This document shows positions 24,283-33,105 of a DNA stretch of 64,000 bases, piece by piece (position 1 is the first letter of the stretch; each line of letters starts with the position of its first letter). Below the pieces are notes generated by a model. That model made no database searches, was not told the DNA's origin, and saw only the letters and a program-made list of their open reading frames with translations. A program made the position numbers and the translations under genes. Source of the DNA: Anaerolineae bacterium (GTDB lineage Bacteria > Chloroflexota > Anaerolineae > UBA4142 > SHND01); contig JADZCJ010000046.1 of the NCBI GenBank assembly GCA_020851635.1, forward strand, positions 62,001-126,000, given 5' to 3'.

Positions 24283-25716
24283 ATGGCAGCATCTCGCAGT
24301 TTGCTGAGCGTCGGGCTGGACGTTGGCACGACGACAACTCAAATCGTTTTCTCGCGCATCCATCTGAGAAATATCGCCCCATCTTCGCAGACGCCGCGCA
24401 TCGGAATCGGTGACCGCGACGTGCTCTATCAATCGCAGATTTATTTGACGCCGCTTGCCACGCGTGACCGTGTTGACGTGCGCGCACTGGAACACATTGT
24501 CGAACGAGAATATGACAAGGCAGACATTGCCCCCGCCCAAGTCGAAACCGGCGCCGTGATCGTGACGGGCGAAATCGCAAAAAAAGAAAATGCCGCCGAG
24601 ATTTTGCAGGCGCTTGGCAAATATGCGGGCGAGTTTGTGGTAACGGTGGCAGGTCCGCGACTGGAGGCGCAAATGGCAGGGCGGGGAAGTGGGGCGGCCG
24701 CGTACTCGCGCGAACACTATGCGCGCGTGACGAACGTGGATATCGGCGGCGGCAGCGCCAACAGCGCCGTCTTTGAGCTGGGGAATACGCTGGCGGCGGC
24801 GGCGATGAACGTGGGGGGGCGGATTATCGAGGTTGACCCCAACACGATGCAAATCCGGCATATCGCCGATCCCGCGCACAAGATCATCCAACATCACAAT
24901 CTGCCGATTGCGGTTGGAGGTTCCGCCGAGCTGGGACCCTTGACCGAGTTTTGTAACGCGCTGGCGAGCTTGACCGTCGAACTGATAGAAGGTCGCGAGT
25001 CCGCGCTGGCGCATCGGGTGATGCTCACCCCGCCGATGAGGATAGATGGGCGGAACACGAAATTGTTTTTCAGCGGCGGCGTCGGGCATTATTTTTATCA
25101 CCCGATCAAGCATGTGACGCTCCAGGAAGTGACAAGGCACGGCGATATTGGTCCTTTGTTTGGGCTGTGCTTGCGAGAAAACACGACGATTCAACAAATG
25201 GAAACGGTCGAGCCGCCCGAAACCATCCGTGCGACGGTAATCGGCGCAAGTTCGCAGACGGTGACGCTCTCCGGTTCGACGATTTGGGCGGAGAAAGAGA
25301 TTCTGCCCATCAAGAATGTGCCGGTCGTGCGTCCGTATTTGGGAAGCATGCCCGGGATTCCGCAGGCGATCCGCGAGGCGATGGCGCGGATGGAGGTTGA
25401 CCCTCGTTCCGAAAACGCGGCGCTTGCATTGGACATTCGCGGGACACTGGATTTTTCGCAGCTGCAGAATTTGGCGCAAGGGCTGACGGAACATGCGGCG
25501 GCAGAACTGCCGGCGGACCGCCCGCTGATCTTGATTTTGGGACGCGATTATGCGGCGAGTCTGGGACAAGCGGTCAAGAGTCTCGCGCCGCAGCGCGCGC
25601 TGCTCGCCATTGACCAGGTGGGGCTCGACGAAGGAGATTTTATTGACATCGGTTCACCGATGATGGATGGGCGTGTGGTGCCGCTCAGCGTCAAGACATT
25701 GGTGTTTTATCGGTAG
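24283..25716 (+). CDS. eutA: ethanolamine ammonia-lyase reactivating factor EutA
   Basis: 477 aa, normal for EutA. An ASKHA ATPase fold is shown by SVGLDVGTTTTQIVFS near the N-terminus and NVDIGGGSANSAVFELG around residue 155. TGEIAKKENA and the RGSGAAAYS segment are typical of EutA. It exchanges damaged cobalamin in ethanolamine ammonia-lyase for intact adenosylcobalamin using ATP. It starts 2 bases after the BMC-P stop. EutB and EutC follow after two inserted genes. Confidence 0.92.
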   Translation: MAASRSLLSVGLDVGTTTTQIVFSRIHLRNIAPSSQTPRIGIGDRDVLYQSQIYLTPLATRDRVDVRALEHIVEREYDKADIAPAQVETGAVIVTGEIAKKENAAEILQALGKYAGEFVVTVAGPRLEAQMAGRGSGAAAYSREHYARVTNVDIGGGSANSAVFELGNTLAAAAMNVGGRIIEVDPNTMQIRHIADPAHKIIQHHNLPIAVGGSAELGPLTEFCNALASLTVELIEGRESALAHRVMLTPPMRIDGRNTKLFFSGGVGHYFYHPIKHVTLQEVTRHGDIGPLFGLCLRENTTIQQMETVEPPETIRATVIGASSQTVTLSGSTIWAEKEILPIKNVPVVRPYLGSMPGIPQAIREAMARMEVDPRSENAALALDIRGTLDFSQLQNLAQGLTEHAAAELPADRPLILILGRDYAASLGQAVKSLAPQRALLAIDQVGLDEGDFIDIGSPMMDGRVVPLSVKTLVFYR

Positions 25717-25780
25717 GAGAAATGATGCAGAACCGTCTTTTTGATCGCGCATTTTTGGGGGCTTGGACCGAGGCGGGCAG

Positions 25781-26734
25781 ATGCTGTTGATTGGTTCCGG
25801 CAATGCAGAGGTTGGATTTGCCGAGGGCATGGAGATATTGCGCCGGGGAGGCAGTGCGCTCGATGCGGTTGAAGCCGTGATTCATCACGTCGAATCGAAC
25901 CCCGAGGACCACAGTGTCGGTTATGGCGGGCTGCCGAACATTTTGGGAGAAGTGGAGTTGGATGCGAGCATTATGGATGGCAAGACGCTCGCGGCGGGCG
26001 CGGTGTGCGCGGTCCATAACTATGAGCATCCGATTTCGATAGCGCGGGGGGTCATGGAGCGTTTGCCGCACGTCATGTTGGCGGGCAGGGGTGCGGAACG
26101 GTTTGCGCGCGAGTTGGGGATGAAAAAGCGAAATCTGCTGAGTGACGAGGCACGCGCCATCTATAAAGCCAAGATCAGCGACAGCCAGCGCTACGATACC
26201 ATGCGGGAATTGGTGATGCGCGCAACCAATGACCCGGAGATTGCGGCAACTGCGGAAGAATATGGGGACGAGACACCGCACGGGACGACGAATGTGATTG
26301 CGTTGGACGGGGCGGGCAATTTGGCGAGCGGCGTCAGCACGAGCGGCTGGGCGTGGAAATATCCCGGACGCGTGGGCGATTCGCCCATCATCGGAGCGGG
26401 CAACTATTGCGACAATCGCTATGGCGCGTGCGCCTGTACAGGGTATGGTGAAATGGCGATGCGAAGCAGCACGGCTCATTCCGTTGTGCTGTACATGAAA
26501 ATGGGAATGGGTTTGCGGCAGGCGGCGCGGCAGGCAATGAAAGATTTGCGCGCGCTGGCAGTGCCCTTTCCGCCGGGAATGAATCTGGTGGCGATGGACC
26601 GTTTGGGTCATCACGTTGGTTTTACGACCGAGACAGACCGCTGGGCAGATTATGTGTATCAGACCGGGAACATGCAGGCGCCGAAACGCAAAAAGCGGAC
26701 TGTGGTGCCGCTCGAGAGGAGAATAATCACGTGA
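25781..26734 (+). CDS. N4-(beta-N-acetylglucosaminyl)-L-asparaginase / isoaspartyl peptidase-like Ntn hydrolase
   Basis: 317 aa from ATG 25781 (TTG 25763 is also in frame). GGSALDAVEAVIHHVESNPEDHSVGYGG and GEVELDASIMDG are the glycosylasparaginase N-terminal half. HGTTNVIALD holds the predicted autocleavage site and nucleophile Thr169, followed by SGVSTSGWAWKYPGR and GAGNYCDN substrate loops. These enzymes hydrolyse beta-aspartyl amide bonds. It sits between eutA and eutB, not a usual eut gene. A strong AGGAG site before ATG 25722 drives a different short frame that overlaps this start, suggesting a frameshift or reinitiation. It overlaps the cupin gene by GTGA. Confidence 0.85.
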   Translation: MLLIGSGNAEVGFAEGMEILRRGGSALDAVEAVIHHVESNPEDHSVGYGGLPNILGEVELDASIMDGKTLAAGAVCAVHNYEHPISIARGVMERLPHVMLAGRGAERFARELGMKKRNLLSDEARAIYKAKISDSQRYDTMRELVMRATNDPEIAATAEEYGDETPHGTTNVIALDGAGNLASGVSTSGWAWKYPGRVGDSPIIGAGNYCDNRYGACACTGYGEMAMRSSTAHSVVLYMKMGMGLRQAARQAMKDLRALAVPFPPGMNLVAMDRLGHHVGFTTETDRWADYVYQTGNMQAPKRKKRTVVPLERRIIT

Positions 26735-27153
26735 CACCAATCAAAATCAGCAAAGACGAACCGGGACATGACCAATTGCATACGCCGTACAAAGGCAAGG
26801 ATGACGAGTTTTCGGGGGATGTGACACTCAAGCGCTTGGTGTGGGCAGGGGATAGCCCGGAGGTGGAATTGCTCGCAGTCTGGTTCACCACGGGGGCGCG
26901 GACGCGACCGCACATCCATGATGTGGACCAGGTGCTGCACGTAATCGAGGGAACGTGTGCGTATGGCGACGAAAAGGGTGTTACACTGGTGAACGCGGGA
27001 GAGGTGATCACCATTCCTGCGGGCGTGTGGCACTGGCACGGAGCGACGCCCCACACCCCCATGACACATATTTCGATCCGCAAAATGGGGAACAGCACCA
27101 ACTGGCAAGTGGAAGAAAAAGGGTGGGCAACAGATTACGAACTCATCAAATGA
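26731..27153 (+). CDS. cupin-domain protein
   Basis: 140 aa from GTG 26731, overlapping the upstream stop by 4 bases. A single beta-barrel with the two cupin motifs: TRPHIHDVDQVLHVIEGTCAYG (His, His, Glu) and AGEVITIPAGVWHWHGA (Pro-Ala-Gly-x-x-His). The metal site looks intact. It is not EutQ by sequence, although EutQ is also a cupin. It may be a small isomerase or a metabolite sensor; translational coupling to the asparaginase suggests a shared task. Confidence 0.82.
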   Translation: MTPIKISKDEPGHDQLHTPYKGKDDEFSGDVTLKRLVWAGDSPEVELLAVWFTTGARTRPHIHDVDQVLHVIEGTCAYGDEKGVTLVNAGEVITIPAGVWHWHGATPHTPMTHISIRKMGNSTNWQVEEKGWATDYELIK

Positions 27154-27239
27154 GCGGCGCTCAAGAATGGGATTGTGGCAGACGAGGTCAATTTCAAGCA
27201 AGGTAATATGTCAGGCGCAAGCAAGCGTGGGCGCCCCAA

Positions 27240-28622
27240 GTGTCCAAGATCATGCTGCTGCGATGTAAACTTTTTGGCAAGACCTATGAATTTCGCGACT
27301 TGCGCGAGGTGATGGGCAAGGCGAACGAGGAAAAATCGGGCGATCATCTGGCAGGGGTCGCCGCGTCCTCGGCGATTGAGCGCGCCGCGGCGAAATATGT
27401 CCTGAGTGAGGTCCCATTGTGGGCGCTGTATGAAAACCCGGTCATCCCATACGAGCAGGATGAGGTGACGCGCGTGATTTTGGACGCGGTCGCTCAAAAT
27501 GTGTATGCGGATATCAGGAATTGGACGGTGGGAGAGCTGCGCGAATGGCTTTTGGATAATCGCACGACGGATGAGGATATCCACCGCGCGCAACAGGGGC
27601 TGACGAGCGAAATGATCGCGGCAGTCGCCAAGCTCATGTCGAATATGGACCTCGTGCTGGCGGCATCCAAGATTCGGGTAGTCACGCATGCAAACAATAC
27701 GATGGGGCTGATGGGAACGCTCGCGTCACGCAACCAACCGAATCACCCCACGGACGATCCCGACGGGATTCGCGCCGAGATTTATGAAGGACTGTCGTAT
27801 GGTTCGGGCGATTCGGTGATTGGGATCAATCCCGTAGACGATTCGCTCGCAAGCGTCCAGCGTCTGCTCGATATGAGTTACAAGGTGATTCAGGACTGGA
27901 AGATTCCGACGCAAAACTGTGTCCTGTCGCATGTGACGACGCAAATGGAGGCGATGAAGCGCGGTTCCCCCGTGGGGCTTGTCTTTCAGTCGCTCGCCGG
28001 TTCGCAAAAGGGGAACGATTCTTTTGGAATCTCAGTGGGCATGTTGGACGAGGCGTACGAGATTGCGAAAAAGTACGCGGTCGTGCCCGGTCCGAATTAC
28101 ATGTATTTTGAAACGGGTGAGGGTGCGGAGCTGTCGGCGGATGCGCATTATGGCTGGGACCAATTGACGTTAGAGGTACGGTGCTATGGTCTCGCGAAAC
28201 GCTATGCGCCGTTTCAGGTCAATTCGGTCGTCGGGTTTATCGGACCCGAATATTTGTATGATGCGCGACAAATCACGCGGGCGGGTCTGGAAGACCACTT
28301 TTGCGCGAAACTGACAGGGATTTCGATGGGCTGTGACGCATGCTATACAAATCATGCGCGCGCCGACCAGAACTCGCTCGAAAATCTCTCGATTCTACTT
28401 GCCGCCGCGGGATGCAATTATTTCATGGGCTTGCCGATGGGCGATGACCCGATGCTGTCGTACCAGTCGAATTCGTTCCATGATGCGCCGTCGCTGCGAC
28501 AAATTTTGCGACTGCGCCCCTTGCCGGAATTTGAAGCGTGGCTGGTCGAACTGGGATTGTGGGACAAGGACAAGCTGCAGTTGACGGACAGGGCGGGTGA
28601 CGCCACACTGTTTGTGAGATGA
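27240..28622 (+). CDS. eutB: ethanolamine ammonia-lyase, large subunit EutB
   Basis: 460 aa, matching EutB length (~453). Signature stretches include KANEEKSGDHLAGVAA, LTSEMIAAVAKLMSN, GLSYGSGDSVIGINPV, CVLSHVTTQMEAMKRG, FETGEGAELSADAHYG and GISMGCDACYTNHA. EutB forms the TIM barrel that holds ethanolamine. Start: GTG 27240 gives MSKIMLLRCKLFG; ATG 27252 is an alternative, and neither has a clear ribosome binding site. It ends in an overlap with eutC. Confidence 0.96.
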   Translation: MSKIMLLRCKLFGKTYEFRDLREVMGKANEEKSGDHLAGVAASSAIERAAAKYVLSEVPLWALYENPVIPYEQDEVTRVILDAVAQNVYADIRNWTVGELREWLLDNRTTDEDIHRAQQGLTSEMIAAVAKLMSNMDLVLAASKIRVVTHANNTMGLMGTLASRNQPNHPTDDPDGIRAEIYEGLSYGSGDSVIGINPVDDSLASVQRLLDMSYKVIQDWKIPTQNCVLSHVTTQMEAMKRGSPVGLVFQSLAGSQKGNDSFGISVGMLDEAYEIAKKYAVVPGPNYMYFETGEGAELSADAHYGWDQLTLEVRCYGLAKRYAPFQVNSVVGFIGPEYLYDARQITRAGLEDHFCAKLTGISMGCDACYTNHARADQNSLENLSILLAAAGCNYFMGLPMGDDPMLSYQSNSFHDAPSLRQILRLRPLPEFEAWLVELGLWDKDKLQLTDRAGDATLFVR

Positions 28623-29527
28623 TCGAGATGCTGACATCACAACAGATTGACACAATCATTGACGCAGTGGTCGCCGAGATGCAAAAACAGGGTGTGACCG
28701 CTGCTGGCGCGCGCATGTCCGGAAGGGCAGAGGGTGCGTTGTCGCTGGACCTGGCAGACATTACGACGCCCGCGTTTCGCACGCGGTCCTATGTAGAGCA
28801 GCCGGGCAAGCCCGAGGTGTTGAGGGCATTGATGCAAACGACGCCGGCGCGCATCGGCATCGGACACGCGGGACCGCGCTATCGCAACATTCCGCAGCTT
28901 GTCTTTTGGGCAGACCACGCGGTCACACAAGACGCGCTGTTCAAAGAAATAGACCCCTCTCTTTTGGAGCAATTCAATTTGTTCCAGGTGCAGTCGCAGG
29001 CAAGCAGCCGCCAAGAATATTTGTTGCGCCCGGATTTGGGGCGCAAGCTCTCGGATGCGGCAGTCAAGACCCTGCAGGAGCGGTGCGTCAAAAATCCAGA
29101 TGTGCAGGTGTATGCTGCCGACGGATTGTCGGCGACTGCCATCGAGCACAATTTGCGGGATGTTCTTCCGGTGATTGGACAGGGACTGGAGCAAGCCGGA
29201 CTCAAAATGGGCACGCCATTTTATGTGAAATATGGGCGCGTCGGATTGTTGAACGAGGTGAACGTTGTAGTGAATGCCAGGGTTGTCGTATGTCTCATTG
29301 GCGAACGGCCCGGGCTCGGGCGCGCCGAGGCGATGAGCGCGTATCTGGGCTATCGCCCGCAGCCGGATTCGACGGACGCGGACCGCGATGTGGTGTGCAA
29401 TATTTTCAACGGGGGCACAAACCCACTCGAGGCAGGGGCATACGTGGTAGAATATATAAAACGGATGCTCAAGCATCAGGCGAGTGGAATCAGACTCAAA
29501 CTGATCGAGCAAGGCGAGGCAAATTAG
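28619..29527 (+). CDS. eutC: ethanolamine ammonia-lyase, small subunit EutC, with N-terminal encapsulation-like helix
   Basis: 302 aa, starting ATG 28619 with an ATGA overlap on eutB. EutC binds adenosylcobalamin. The core has IGIGHAGPRYRN, VYAADGLSATAIEHN, FYVKYGRVGLLNEV and VVCLIGERPGLGRAEAMSAYLGYRP. Residues ~4-22 (LTSQQIDTIIDAVVAEMQ) form a short amphipathic helix followed by an Ala/Gly-rich linker, typical of a BMC encapsulation peptide. This supports loading of EutBC into the shell. Confidence 0.95.
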   Translation: MIEMLTSQQIDTIIDAVVAEMQKQGVTAAGARMSGRAEGALSLDLADITTPAFRTRSYVEQPGKPEVLRALMQTTPARIGIGHAGPRYRNIPQLVFWADHAVTQDALFKEIDPSLLEQFNLFQVQSQASSRQEYLLRPDLGRKLSDAAVKTLQERCVKNPDVQVYAADGLSATAIEHNLRDVLPVIGQGLEQAGLKMGTPFYVKYGRVGLLNEVNVVVNARVVVCLIGERPGLGRAEAMSAYLGYRPQPDSTDADRDVVCNIFNGGTNPLEAGAYVVEYIKRMLKHQASGIRLKLIEQGEAN

Positions 29528-29542
29528 CAGCGTGAGGTCCAG

Positions 29543-30628
29543 GTGGCCGGTTTCTCTGATTTAGGCGCGATATTCAATACCATTCGCGAGATTGATCTGC
29601 AAGCGATTGCAGATGAGGCACAGCAACAGTCGTGGGTCGCGATCGTGGGCGACGCGGCGAGTGGGGCGCGCGATTTGGCAACCGCGTTCTATCTTGCGCC
29701 GCGTCCCCTGCCACAAGATGACGCGAGTTATGCGATGGCGGGTCCGATTCTGACGACGATCGAGGATGCGGTGTTGGCGGAACGCGCCGAGCTGGTGGTG
29801 TTTGTGCTGAGCGAACCGCGCCCCGCAAACCGGGCGGAAAAGGCAGCATTTGAAAAGTGGCTTGCCACGGACAAAAAGATCGTTGTAATCTTTAATCGCC
29901 CCCAGAGCGGGCCCGCATTGCTGCCGATCAACGAATGGATGGGGGCGCGCGTTTTGGAAGGCGAAGTGAACAGGCGTGAATTTTTGGAAAAGCATTTTGT
30001 GACCGCAGTGCTTCAGTTGATGCCCGAGCGCAGGTTGGCGCTGGCGCGGAATTATCCGCTGTTTCGTCTGCCGGTGGCGCGCGCCATTGTGAGCGAAACT
30101 TCTTTTGCGAATGCGGGGTACTCGTTTAGCACCGGTGTCGCGGAGGTCGTGCCTGCCCTGAACATCCCCTTTAACGTCGCTGACATGATCATTTTGACCA
30201 AGGCACAGGCGTTCATGGTGTACCGTCTCGGTTTGATTTTCGGATTATCGCCGCGCTGGCAGGACCATCTCGCCGCGTTCGGTTCGACCATCGGTTTCGG
30301 TTTTGTGTGGCGCACGATCGCGCGGCAACTGATCGGACTGATTCCCGGTTTTGGGATCTTGCCAAAGGTGGCGATCGCGTATGCGGGAACGTATGCAATC
30401 GGCGAAGCGGCGCTGCAATGGTACGAGACAGGGCGCGAGATCAAGCGCGAGGACATTGACGGCTTTTTCAAGCAGGCGTTGGAACGGGGAAAAAACCTGG
30501 CAGTATCGCTGGGGGAAAGGGCGCCCAAAGTACAAGCGCCAAAACTCCAGGCGCCGAGACTGCCTTTTGGCAAAAAGAAACAAGAACCGCCGCTATTGAC
30601 GGCGGGAGAGAATGAGACGGTTGTATGA
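29543..30628 (+). CDS. degenerate GTPase with C-terminal DUF697-like membrane domain
   Basis: 361 aa from GTG 29543. The N-terminal ~165 residues look like a worn P-loop GTPase: SWVAIVGDAASGARDLA has the Walker A spacing but Ala-Arg instead of Lys-Ser/Thr, and VVIFNRPQ replaces NKxD. Residues ~205-295 are DUF697-like with hydrophobic helices (ADMIILTKAQAFMVYRLGLIFGL, IGFGFVWRTIARQLIGLIPGFGILP). The tail is Lys/Pro-rich. It lies between eutC and eutL with ATGA overlap to eutL. EutP/PduV are BMC-linked small GTPases, but this is a different architecture. It may tether or position the BMC at the membrane (inference). Confidence 0.7.
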   Translation: MAGFSDLGAIFNTIREIDLQAIADEAQQQSWVAIVGDAASGARDLATAFYLAPRPLPQDDASYAMAGPILTTIEDAVLAERAELVVFVLSEPRPANRAEKAAFEKWLATDKKIVVIFNRPQSGPALLPINEWMGARVLEGEVNRREFLEKHFVTAVLQLMPERRLALARNYPLFRLPVARAIVSETSFANAGYSFSTGVAEVVPALNIPFNVADMIILTKAQAFMVYRLGLIFGLSPRWQDHLAAFGSTIGFGFVWRTIARQLIGLIPGFGILPKVAIAYAGTYAIGEAALQWYETGREIKREDIDGFFKQALERGKNLAVSLGERAPKVQAPKLQAPRLPFGKKKQEPPLLTAGENETVV

Positions 30629-31281
30629 GCGTCCTCGATCCCATCAAAGCCAATGTGCTCGCCGTGCGAATTATCCCGAACGTGGACGGCGGATTTGCCG
30701 ACAAGCTGAATTTGCGGGATTCCGAGCGGTGTATCGGCTTTTTGACGGCGGACATTGACGATGTGACATATGCGGCGATGGACGAGGCGACCAAGCAGGC
30801 GGATGTGCGGGTGGCGTATGCAAAGTCGTTTTATGCCGGTTCGGGGAATGCGCCGGGTCCGCTCTCGGGCGAAATCATTGCGGTTCTGGCAGGACCCGAT
30901 CCCGCCGAAGTGCGCGCGGGATTGAACGCCGCGCTTGCATACATTCGCGACGAGGCATATTTTTATTCGGCGAACGATGACAACTCGATTGCTTTTTTTG
31001 CGCACAATATCTCGCGCACGGGGAGCTATTTGAGCCAAACTGCCGGGGTGCCGCAAGGCACTCCCATGGCGTATCTGATTGCGCCGCCATTGGAAGCGAC
31101 ATTTGGGATTGACGCGGCACTCAAGGCGGCCAATGTGACGCTGCGCGTGTGGTTCAGTCCCCCAAGCGAGACGAACTTTTCCGGCGCGCTCTTGACGGGC
31201 GACCAGGCGGCGACCCGCGCGGCTTGTGTCGCGTTTCAAGAAGCGGTGCTGGATGTGACAAGAAATCCGCTAAAATTCTAA
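30625..31281 (+). CDS. eutL: BMC-T shell protein EutL
   Basis: 218 aa, the usual EutL size, starting ATG 30625 with an ATGA overlap. It begins DPIKANVLAVRIIPNVDGGFADKL, which is diagnostic, with DIDDVTYAAMDEATKQADVRVAYAKSFYAG, GEIIAVLAGPDPAEVRAGL and FFAHNISRTGSYLS. EutL is a tandem circularly permuted BMC protein that forms pseudohexameric trimers with a gated central pore for substrates and cofactors. Confidence 0.95.
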   Translation: MSVLDPIKANVLAVRIIPNVDGGFADKLNLRDSERCIGFLTADIDDVTYAAMDEATKQADVRVAYAKSFYAGSGNAPGPLSGEIIAVLAGPDPAEVRAGLNAALAYIRDEAYFYSANDDNSIAFFAHNISRTGSYLSQTAGVPQGTPMAYLIAPPLEATFGIDAALKAANVTLRVWFSPPSETNFSGALLTGDQAATRAACVAFQEAVLDVTRNPLKF

Positions 31282-31291
31282 AGGGTAAACG

Positions 31292-32764
31292 ATGGCTGAA
31301 ATTGACACTGACTTGCGCTCGATTCAACAAGTCCGAGATCTCGCGATCGCGGCGCGCAATGCACAGCGCGAATTTTTTCATTTCTCGCAGGAGCAGGTAG
31401 ACCGCGTGTGCGCGGCGATGGCAGAGGCGGCGTATAACGATTCGGTGCGGTTGGCACAAATGGCTGTGGACGAGACTACCTATGGCGTGCCCGCGCACAA
31501 AGTGGTCAAGAACCATCTGAGCAGCAAGTTGTTGTGGGATTCCATCAAGGATACCAAAACGGTGGGCGTCATCAACCGCGACGACAAAAAAAAGATCGTC
31601 GAAATCGGCTGGCCCGTGGGCGTGCTGGCAGGATTTACGCCTTCGACCAATCCGACATCTACAGCCATGTTCAAGGCGCTGATTGCGGTCAAGGCGCGCA
31701 ACGCGATGGTGATTTCGCCGCATCCTTCCGCCGTCAAATGCACGAGCGAGACGGTGCGCGTGATGGCAGAGGCGGGCGAGCGCGCCGGAATGCCCAAAGG
31801 TTTGGTCAGCTGCTTGACGATCGTGACGATTCCTGCGCTCAATGAATTGATGAAGCATTGGGCGGTGAGCATGTTGATCGCGACGGGCGGCGAGGCGGTG
31901 GTGCGCGCGGCGCATAGTTCGGGCAAGCCCGCCATCGGCGTAGGTCCGGGCAATGTGCCGGCGTATGTGGACCGCAGTGCGGACATTGCGCATGCCGCCG
32001 AGGAGATTGTAAATTCCAAATCATTCGACTGGTCAACCATCTGCGCGACGGAACAGGCGGTGGTGGCAGACGCGCCGATTGAAAAGCAGTTGGCAATAGA
32101 GATGGAAAAGCGCGGCGCTTGTTTTATGGACGAGGCGCAGACCGCGGCAATGTCCAAGATCATTCATCGCGCCGATGGGTTGCCGAATCCGAAAGCGGTC
32201 GGCAAGTCACCGCAAGCACTGGCGCAAATGGCGGGCATAACGGTCCCGTCTGCCGCCCGGGTCCTGGTGGCGCGCCTCAAAGGGGTGGGTCCGGATTACC
32301 CGTTGTCGCGTGAAAAACTGACGAGCGTTTTGGGATGGTATGTCGCGGACGGCTGGGAAAGAGGTTGCGAGCGGTGCATCGAACTTTTGAAATTTGGGGG
32401 TGACGGACACACGCTGTCTATCCATTGCCGCGATGAAAACATTATCATGGCGTTTGGGTTGGAGAAACCCGCTTTTCGCATTCTCGTAAATACTATGGCG
32501 ACGATGGGCGCGGTTGGTTACACGACAAACCTGGACCCGTCCATGACACTGGCAACGGGCGGCATCGGCGGCGGGGTGTACAGCGACAATATTACGGTCA
32601 AACATGTATTGAATATCAAGCGCCTGGCATGGGGCGTGAGGGAGTGGAAACCCGAGCCGAGCGTTCCGGGCATGGAATCGTCCGGGGCGGGCGCGGCAGG
32701 CAGCCCAAGCGACGCGCAGATTGAAGAGATTGTGAACCGAGTGTTGGCAGAGTTGAGGAAATAA
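31292..32764 (+). CDS. CoA-acylating aldehyde dehydrogenase (EutE-like) with C-terminal encapsulation-like helix
   Basis: 490 aa. ALDH fold with WPVGVLAGFTPSTNPTST, AIGVGPGNVPAYVDRSAD and the catalytic Cys251 in SFDWSTICATEQ, the style of acetaldehyde dehydrogenase (acylating), including the ALDH half of AdhE. It would convert acetaldehyde plus CoA and NAD+ to acetyl-CoA. Residues ~455-470 are a Gly/Pro/Ser linker and ~473-489 (SDAQIEEIVNRVLAELR) form an amphipathic helix, a typical encapsulation peptide; classical EutE carries its peptide at the N-terminus, so the placement differs. Confidence 0.9.
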   Translation: MAEIDTDLRSIQQVRDLAIAARNAQREFFHFSQEQVDRVCAAMAEAAYNDSVRLAQMAVDETTYGVPAHKVVKNHLSSKLLWDSIKDTKTVGVINRDDKKKIVEIGWPVGVLAGFTPSTNPTSTAMFKALIAVKARNAMVISPHPSAVKCTSETVRVMAEAGERAGMPKGLVSCLTIVTIPALNELMKHWAVSMLIATGGEAVVRAAHSSGKPAIGVGPGNVPAYVDRSADIAHAAEEIVNSKSFDWSTICATEQAVVADAPIEKQLAIEMEKRGACFMDEAQTAAMSKIIHRADGLPNPKAVGKSPQALAQMAGITVPSAARVLVARLKGVGPDYPLSREKLTSVLGWYVADGWERGCERCIELLKFGGDGHTLSIHCRDENIIMAFGLEKPAFRILVNTMATMGAVGYTTNLDPSMTLATGGIGGGVYSDNITVKHVLNIKRLAWGVREWKPEPSVPGMESSGAGAAGSPSDAQIEEIVNRVLAELRK

Positions 32765-32773
32765 GGTGTGACG

Positions 32774-33103
32774 ATGGATGTTTTGGAGCAAGTAGAGCAA
32801 CTGTTGTCGAAATTGACGCGCGGCGAAAAAGCCCAAGTGCTTCAGTGGGTGGTTCGCGATTTGGGCGAGGCATTTCCGGGCATTGAAATCGATCCCAATG
32901 TCAGCGGCGGCGAAGCTTGCATTGTTCGCACAAGGATACCGGTCTGGTTGCTTGTTCAGGCGCGTCGTCTCGGGACGAGCGAAGCAGTATTGCTGCAAAG
33001 TCATCCTTCTTTGCGCGCGGTGGACCTGGCGAATGCGTGGGCGTATGCGCGATCGTATGCGACGGAGATAGCGAGACAAATCGAGGAAAATGAGAGCGCA
33101 TAA
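32774..33103 (+). CDS. DUF433 protein, probable antitoxin, inside the BMC operon
   Basis: 109 aa from ATG 32774 (GTG 32768 alternative). The N-terminal helix (EQVEQLLSKLTRGEKAQVLQWV) is followed by the DUF433 core: VSGGEACIVRTRIPVWLLVQARRLGTSEAVLLQSHPSL and DLANAWAYARSY. It is directly followed by a DUF5615 gene 2 bases away, the usual pairing. The pair is wedged between the aldehyde dehydrogenase and the BMC-H gene. Confidence 0.82.
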   Translation: MDVLEQVEQLLSKLTRGEKAQVLQWVVRDLGEAFPGIEIDPNVSGGEACIVRTRIPVWLLVQARRLGTSEAVLLQSHPSLRAVDLANAWAYARSYATEIARQIEENESA

Positions 33104-33105
33104 TA

